A DNA stretch of 64,000 bases from assembly GCA_027920525.1 (NCBI GenBank), contig CP115858.1:4030001-4094000 (forward strand), in the 5' to 3' direction. The stretch comes from Chryseobacterium daecheongense (GTDB lineage: Bacteria > Bacteroidota > Bacteroidia > Flavobacteriales > Weeksellaceae). Both the position numbers and the translations under genes were made by a program. Positions 59,363 to 64,000 of this stretch are shown one piece after another. Within the stretch, counting starts at the first letter, position 1, and every line of letters starts with the position of its first letter. Under the pieces are notes generated by a model, which did not search any database, was not told the origin of the DNA, and worked only from the letters and a program-made list of their open reading frames with translations.

Positions 59363-61078
59363 CTAAGCCACCGGCAACCCAAAATAAAAAGTACTTCCTT
59401 GGTTGGGTGCACTTTTTACTCCAATTTCACCATGTTGTTTTTCAATAAAGTTTTTCGAAATGGCCAGCCCTAGGCCGGTTCCGTTCTGATGTTCTCCCGG
59501 TACCTGAAAGTAGCGGTCGAAAATCTGGCGGTGGTATTTTTCATCAATTCCGCTTCCTGTGTCTGTGATGCTAAATAAGATCATTGCTTCAGACTTCTCC
59601 ACGAGTATCCGGATGTTTTCATCCTGAAAAGAATGTTTAATGGCGTTACTCAGGAAGTTATTCATCACCCAAACGGTTTTATCAAAATCTGCGGAAACAA
59701 GATCTTCTTCACTTGTGAGAAAGTCGGTGCTGATAGAAATATTCTTTTGTTCCGCTAGTTTTTCAACATTTTTAATAGCGGTAGCAACAATTTCTTTCGG
59801 TGAGCAGCTTTTGATATTCAGACGGATATTTCCGGTTTCCACCTGCGACAGATTTAAAAGCTCACCTGTAATATCAAGGAGCCTTTGCCCGTCATCGTTG
59901 ATGCTTTTCAATAATTCTTGTTGTTGATCATTAAGTTCTCCGAATTTCTGATTCCCTAAAAGCTGAACCCCCATTTTTATAGCCGCAATCGGGGTTTTTA
60001 ACTCATGGGAAATCGTTGCTATAAAATTGGTTTTTGCAAAATCCAGCTCTTTGAAAGGGGTGATATTCCGGAGAAGGATTACCTTTCCGATATATTTTTT
60101 TTCCTTTTCGCCTGTTTTGGCAATATTAATGGGAACAATTTCCTGTTCGAAATAGTTCTCCTTATTATCAGAGACAATTTTGATCGGATCTTTTACAGGA
60201 TGGTCCATATTTTTAAGCAGCTCCCTGATCAGATCATTGTTTACAGCAACTTCATGAGCTGTTTTACCAATAATTTCTTCCTTACGAAGGTTGGTGATTT
60301 TTAAAGCTTCATCATTGATCATGTAGATGTAATGATTTTCATCAAGGCCGATGACAGCGTCATGCATATTATTAACCAATGTTTCGATCCGCTTTTTATC
60401 CATCAGCTGTGTGGAAAGGGTGCTGCTTTCGTATTCCTGTAATTTCTCTGCCATGATATTGAAAGAGTTGGCCAGATCATTGAATTCTTCACTTCCTTTA
60501 AAATGAACCCTTTCATTATAATTTTTATTGGCGATCTGCTTGATGCTGAAGGTCAGTTGGTTGATGGGTTCAGCAATAGTCTGTGGCAAATTAAATAAGA
60601 GGATAAAAGCGATAAGAAAACATACGGTTCCTAAACTTACGATCCAGAATGTGGCGCGTTCAGCAGTAACAATAGCAATGTCACTTTTACGCTCAATTCC
60701 TTTCATGTTCAGAGACATGATCTTTACTAAATCTTCACGGATAAGCTTTTCTTTTTTGTAATCAGGTTGCTTCAGATAACTGCTGAAGTGGATCTTCAGA
60801 TTCTGAGTGATTTCTTTTTCGCCGATTTCTGAAAGGTTATGTTCCTGTAGTGCATTATTTTTTTCAAAATCTCTGACGGAAACAACGCTGTCTGTGCTCA
60901 TTCTGTCCAGGGCAATCAGCATATTTTTAGAATACTCAAGGCTGTTGTAATTGGCTGTAAGGATTTTCTCGGTGTCTGATTTTAGTTTATTGATGTACAC
61001 AGAACCGATCACTGACAGTAAAACAATCAGTAAAAATAAAAGACCAACGCCTAATGTGAGTTTAGTTTTAAGTTTCAT
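59363..61078 (-). CDS. Sensor histidine kinase of the split Kdp system
   Basis: A 571-residue membrane histidine kinase. Helix 1 is at residues 8-28 (LTLGVGLLFLLIVLLSVIGS), a periplasmic loop follows, helix 2 at about 145-165 (FWIVSLGTVCFLIAFILLFN), then HAMP (IAEPINQLTFSIKQIANKNY), a PAS domain (LVNNMHDAVIGLDENHYIYM), HisKA with the phosphorylated His in FIATISHELKTPIAAIKMG, and the ATPase domain (NNFLSNAIKHS; DTGSGIDEKYHRQIFDRYFQ; GTGLGLAISKNF). It lies 5 bp after the KdpD N-terminal gene, so it probably replaces the kinase half missing there. The paired response regulator is not in the window. Confidence 0.9.
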   Translation of the reverse strand: MKLKTKLTLGVGLLFLLIVLLSVIGSVYINKLKSDTEKILTANYNSLEYSKNMLIALDRMSTDSVVSVRDFEKNNALQEHNLSEIGEKEITQNLKIHFSSYLKQPDYKKEKLIREDLVKIMSLNMKGIERKSDIAIVTAERATFWIVSLGTVCFLIAFILLFNLPQTIAEPINQLTFSIKQIANKNYNERVHFKGSEEFNDLANSFNIMAEKLQEYESSTLSTQLMDKKRIETLVNNMHDAVIGLDENHYIYMINDEALKITNLRKEEIIGKTAHEVAVNNDLIRELLKNMDHPVKDPIKIVSDNKENYFEQEIVPINIAKTGEKEKKYIGKVILLRNITPFKELDFAKTNFIATISHELKTPIAAIKMGVQLLGNQKFGELNDQQQELLKSINDDGQRLLDITGELLNLSQVETGNIRLNIKSCSPKEIVATAIKNVEKLAEQKNISISTDFLTSEEDLVSADFDKTVWVMNNFLSNAIKHSFQDENIRILVEKSEAMILFSITDTGSGIDEKYHRQIFDRYFQVPGEHQNGTGLGLAISKNFIEKQHGEIGVKSAPNQGSTFYFGLPVA

Positions 61079-61083
61079 TACTC

Positions 61084-62226
61084 TTAAGATAAAATGATAA
61101 TGTCTATCTGTCGTTCGTTCAATCGGTTCATTAAGGTATAAATCCAGCTATATCCCGAAATTCTTTGCCAGAAATGAGAATGTGGTTTTCCAATGCAAAC
61201 CGTTGTAATATTATGCTGGATCACATAATCCAGAATCCCTTTATGAACGCTGTTTTCCTTTATCCTGATTACTTTAGCCCCCATTTCCTGTGCTAAATTA
61301 AAATTATTAATTAAATATCGTTGCTTATTTAGAGCTATTTTTTCCGGATTTTCCGAAGGTTTCTGTACATATAACACTGTCCACGGACTGTTGTAATAAC
61401 TTGCCAGACGTGCTGTTTTCCGGATAATATTTTTGGCAATTTTCTCATTACTGCTTATGCAGGCGAGGAATTTTATAGGCTTAAAGTTTTCAGTTTTAAT
61501 TTCCGTTTCTACCTTTCGTTCAACGTGGGTAGCAACTTCTTTTAAGGAAAGTTCCCGGAGCTGAAGAATATGTCCGCTTTGAAAGAAATTGTTCAGTGCT
61601 GTCTGAATTTTATCTTTTTTATAGATCTTTCCTTCTTTCAACCGCGTGAGAAGCTCATCAGCCGTTAGATCTATATTCACAACTTCATCAGCAAGGGCTA
61701 GAACTTTATCCGGAACACGCTCAGTAACCTCCACACCGGTAATCTTTTTTACCTCTTCATTTAGGCTCTCAATATGCTGGATGTTCATTGCGCTGATCAC
61801 ATTGATCCCATTATCAAGAATTTCAAGGACGTCCTGCCATCTTTTCTTATTTTTTGAACCTTCAACATTTGTATGAGCCAGCTCATCGACAAGAACTACC
61901 TCCGGATGCTCATTAATAATAGCCTGAAGATCCATTTCTTCAAGATTTTTACCCTTGTAGAAGACAGATCTTCTTGCTATTTCAGGAATGCCATCAACCA
62001 ATGCCACGGTTTCTTCCCGACCGTGGGTCTCAATATAACCAATCTTTACATCAATACCATTTCGTAACAGGGCATGAGCTTCCTGAAGCATTCGGAAGGT
62101 TTTTCCCACGCCTGCACTCATTCCAATATAGATCTTGAATTTTCCCTTTTTGGATTTTTGAATCAGTTCTAAAAATTGTTTTGCTGAAGACATTGATTTT
62201 ATTCTTTTTAATTTGATTTTAAACAC
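61084..62226 (-). CDS. kdpD: KdpD N-terminal sensor (split KdpD)
   Basis: A 380-residue cytoplasmic protein holding only the KdpD sensor and universal-stress-like domains. The Walker A-like KIYIGMSAGVGKTFRMLQEA, YIETHGREETVALVDG and VLVDELAHTNVEGSKNKKRW are classic KdpD motifs; the UspA-like domain runs from about residue 250 (FLACISSNEKIAKNIIRKTA) and ends with the KPHSHFWQRISGYSWIYTLM. In E. coli KdpD is 894 residues with four helices and a kinase; here the kinase is a separate gene. It senses low potassium or osmotic stress. A first Met at 62226 is used; a second Met (MSSAKQFLEL) at 62193 is also possible. Confidence 0.9.
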   Translation of the reverse strand: MFKIKLKRIKSMSSAKQFLELIQKSKKGKFKIYIGMSAGVGKTFRMLQEAHALLRNGIDVKIGYIETHGREETVALVDGIPEIARRSVFYKGKNLEEMDLQAIINEHPEVVLVDELAHTNVEGSKNKKRWQDVLEILDNGINVISAMNIQHIESLNEEVKKITGVEVTERVPDKVLALADEVVNIDLTADELLTRLKEGKIYKKDKIQTALNNFFQSGHILQLRELSLKEVATHVERKVETEIKTENFKPIKFLACISSNEKIAKNIIRKTARLASYYNSPWTVLYVQKPSENPEKIALNKQRYLINNFNLAQEMGAKVIRIKENSVHKGILDYVIQHNITTVCIGKPHSHFWQRISGYSWIYTLMNRLNERQIDIIILS

Positions 62227-62250
62227 TTTTTATGTGATTAAATGATATTA

Positions 62251-63336
62251 TTAAAACCAGGCTGCAAGGCTTGCTGTAATGAAAAAATTACCTTGTTGCA
62301 TTTCATTATTCTTTACAAAGATCGCATCCTTAGAGGTAAAGCCTCTGGCTTCTGTACGGAAGAGGACGTTTTTTAAAATGGCATAATCAACATTCACAGA
62401 ATACCCAAAGGTTTGAAATCCGTTTGGTGTTTTTGTATTGATAATGACCCCGTTTTTATCATTATAATATTCTAATCTTCCACCTAAGGTCCACTTATTG
62501 TCAAGCTGATATTTCATGAGGACATTGGGAGTATACCAGATATTATATTGCTCACTTCCTTTTGATTTCTGTTCCGCACCGATATCAAAACCTATTACGG
62601 TAGAAAACTGTTCTGTCACCTGGAAAATCCCATGTAGGTCATGGAAGTATCGCATTCTTTTATCGTCTTTTGGCTTATCATTTCCTATAAATGAACTGCT
62701 GTTTAGTGTTATTTTATCATTAGGTTTGAAGGTTAGCTGATGTCCGAAAGAAATGGTTTGATTTCCCTCCGGCTTCGCTATCCTCTGCCATCCGTTCAAT
62801 ATCAATCCGCTTAAAAACCATTTTCCACTATCTGAAGTGTAAGAAATTTTGGCACCGGTTTCAAAATAAGGGGAGTTTTCAGCGGCCAGACTTCTGGTCA
62901 GATTGATGTTGTCTTTTCCTATTGCGCTTTCCCATCCGATATGAGAAGGCATTATCCCCGCATCGATCCATAAATTTTTATTTTTTGAAATTTTAATTCC
63001 AATATTTGCTTCATTTACATAACGTAAGGCGTTCTGTTCTGCTGCCATATTATCTTGTGCATAAGTTCCCGCCATCAAGGCAAAATTGGCACGGAGATGA
63101 TCACTTTCGTAAGAAGCTTTTACCAAACCTAAGTTAAGATTTACTTCGTTATGTCTGTTGTAGGAATACAAGAAATTTTGGCGAAGATGATTACTGGGTT
63201 CATTGAAATCATAAGTGTAAAACAGTTCTGCATAAGCAGAAAATTTTACTTTAGGACTCAGTTTCATTGAATCTGAAGATTGTGCTTTCGGAAAAAAAAA
63301 TCCTAATAGTATTCCAACAACAATATATTTTTTCAT
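62251..63336 (-). CDS. Outer-membrane porin near kdpD
   Basis: A 361-residue barrel protein with a signal peptide (MKKYIVVGILLGFFFPKAQS). It shows regular amphipathic strands (FSAYAELFYTYDFNEPSNHL, EVNLNLGLVKASYES) and ends ASLAAWF with terminal Phe, as barrel proteins do for insertion. It resembles the porin-like proteins that accompany kdp genes in Bacteroidota. It lies 24 bp upstream of kdpD. It probably helps small solutes, perhaps K+, cross the outer membrane (inference). Confidence 0.82.
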   Translation of the reverse strand: MKKYIVVGILLGFFFPKAQSSDSMKLSPKVKFSAYAELFYTYDFNEPSNHLRQNFLYSYNRHNEVNLNLGLVKASYESDHLRANFALMAGTYAQDNMAAEQNALRYVNEANIGIKISKNKNLWIDAGIMPSHIGWESAIGKDNINLTRSLAAENSPYFETGAKISYTSDSGKWFLSGLILNGWQRIAKPEGNQTISFGHQLTFKPNDKITLNSSSFIGNDKPKDDKRMRYFHDLHGIFQVTEQFSTVIGFDIGAEQKSKGSEQYNIWYTPNVLMKYQLDNKWTLGGRLEYYNDKNGVIINTKTPNGFQTFGYSVNVDYAILKNVLFRTEARGFTSKDAIFVKNNEMQQGNFFITASLAAWF

Positions 63337-63362
63337 GTGGTTTTAATAGTTAAATGATATTA

Positions 63363-64000
63363 TTACAATCTGAACATTACAGCGAGTGTAAATCTGCTGT
63401 CAGACTTTCTCAGATCCGGTCTCCATGATTCTATAGGAGTATCTATCCATCCATCCGGACTGGTTGTTCCTTCTCTTCCGGCAAAATAGGGGATATTGCT
63501 TTTTCTGAAGCCATATTCTAATCTGAAGGTCACAAACTGATTAGGCATGATATCTACTGTTGCTGTTCCCTGAAACATTTTAAGTTTTTCTCCTGATGCA
63601 ATTGCATCGTTGAAATCATTCTGAGCAACAGGAGAAGGTGAAAATGCTAAATAAGCTCCCGGATTCGAAACCGCATCCGCTCTTAAAGTTAAAGCAATTT
63701 TATTATGGTGAAACCAGAGTCTGTTAGCAACAGAAGTACCAATCATATAATTGTCCCTGGCCTTTATACCGCCTCCACTTTGAAACCCGTAATGGTTATT
63801 GATACTGAATGCTGCCTGTGATAAGCCTTTGCTTTCTTTATTTTTATAGTATCTGGCTACAATACTGTGGTCGTGGTGAAAACGGCGAACTCCAGGGTTG
63901 TTTCTTGTATCTTTTCCGTTAAGATAAAAATTAGCTACCAGCTGTAGATTCTCTGTAGGACGATAATAATTGGAAACCCCTAAACCAAGCCCCGTATTCC
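63363..64000 (-). CDS. Second outer-membrane porin (partial)
   Basis: An open frame that runs from the right edge of the window to a stop at 63363; about 211 codons are seen and the start is outside. The visible part (VSNYYRPTENLQLVANFYLN, RRFHHDHSIVARYYKNKESK, VANRLWFHHNKIALTLRADA) consists of alternating strands and ends FTLAVMFRL, as in barrel proteins. It is 26 bp before the next porin and probably part of the kdp operon. The Met at 63746 is an internal residue and not the start. Confidence 0.8.
   Translation of the reverse strand, partial: NTGLGLGVSNYYRPTENLQLVANFYLNGKDTRNNPGVRRFHHDHSIVARYYKNKESKGLSQAAFSINNHYGFQSGGGIKARDNYMIGTSVANRLWFHHNKIALTLRADAVSNPGAYLAFSPSPVAQNDFNDAIASGEKLKMFQGTATVDIMPNQFVTFRLEYGFRKSNIPYFAGREGTTSPDGWIDTPIESWRPDLRKSDSRFTLAVMFRL

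Noticed and set aside
1..64000. CRISPR arrays, tRNA and rRNA genes, insertion sequences
   Set aside because: Read by eye on both strands; no regularly spaced repeats, no cloverleaf-like or rRNA sequence and no transposase frame noticed.

Overview
The window looks like the chromosome of a flavobacterium of the Weeksellaceae, most likely Chryseobacterium or a close relative. The DNA is AT-rich. Many genes have the Bacteroidota -7 promoter box TAnnTTTG in place of sigma70 boxes and lack obvious Shine-Dalgarno sequences. The window also carries genes typical of the phylum: type VI secretion subtype iii (T6SSiii) genes tssO and tssR, a TonB receptor with an N-terminal carboxypeptidase-regulatory-like domain, and a KdpD split from its histidine kinase. 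The genus is an inference; no rRNA or tRNA gene was seen.

Layout. 1-9.0 kb: housekeeping and redox genes (epimerase fragment, MdaB-type quinone reductase, phosphoesterase, exported hydrolase, Crp/Fnr and LysR regulators, two GNATs, aldo/keto reductase, nitronate monooxygenase, a lipoprotein, an exported C-type lectin protein). 9.4-15.6 kb, minus strand: Mpl, a lipoprotein, an acyltransferase, a NUDIX hydrolase, OsmC, RNase E/G, a 29-residue very basic protein and an HU protein. 15.7-31.2 kb: the first T6SSiii block, with a divergent LuxR-type response regulator whose phosphoacceptor Asp is replaced by Glu, then two TssO-like proteins, a PKD protein, TssR, Hcp-1, ClpV, a lytic transglycosylase, VgrG-1, a DUF2235 lipase-like effector and two exported candidate immunity proteins. 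31.3-33.7 kb: a TonB receptor. 34.0-42.6 kb: the second T6SS block, with Hcp-2, VgrG-2, two unknown genes, and two PAAR-like effectors that share nearly the same N-terminal ~310 residues but end in different toxin domains (a PD-(D/E)xK-like nuclease and a zinc deaminase), each followed by candidate immunity genes. 42.7-57.2 kb: polA, an odd Cys-rich lipoprotein, a LysE exporter, a TetR-MFS-isochorismatase operon, a run of small membrane proteins, a DUF389 protein, and a Tet(X)-like monooxygenase with an AraC regulator. 57.2-59.3 kb: a small immunity-like cluster (SMI1/KNR4, STM3941-like, one frameshifted gene). 59.4-64 kb: histidine kinase, KdpD N-terminal half and two porins, probably the distal end of a kdp operon.

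The T6SS genes here give envelope components, tube (Hcp), spike (VgrG and PAAR-like), recycling ATPase and effectors. The sheath and baseplate genes (tssB, C, E, F, G, K) and tssN are not in this window and must lie elsewhere. The strongest new signal is regulatory: both hcp genes carry the same 16-bp inverted-repeat element (tcgtagaaYtactaca) at exactly the same distance, 48 bp, from a TATATTTG -7 box, and hcp-2 has a second copy 21 bp (two helical turns) upstream. This fits an activator that coordinates the unlinked hcp genes; the atypical response regulator beside tssO is the obvious candidate.
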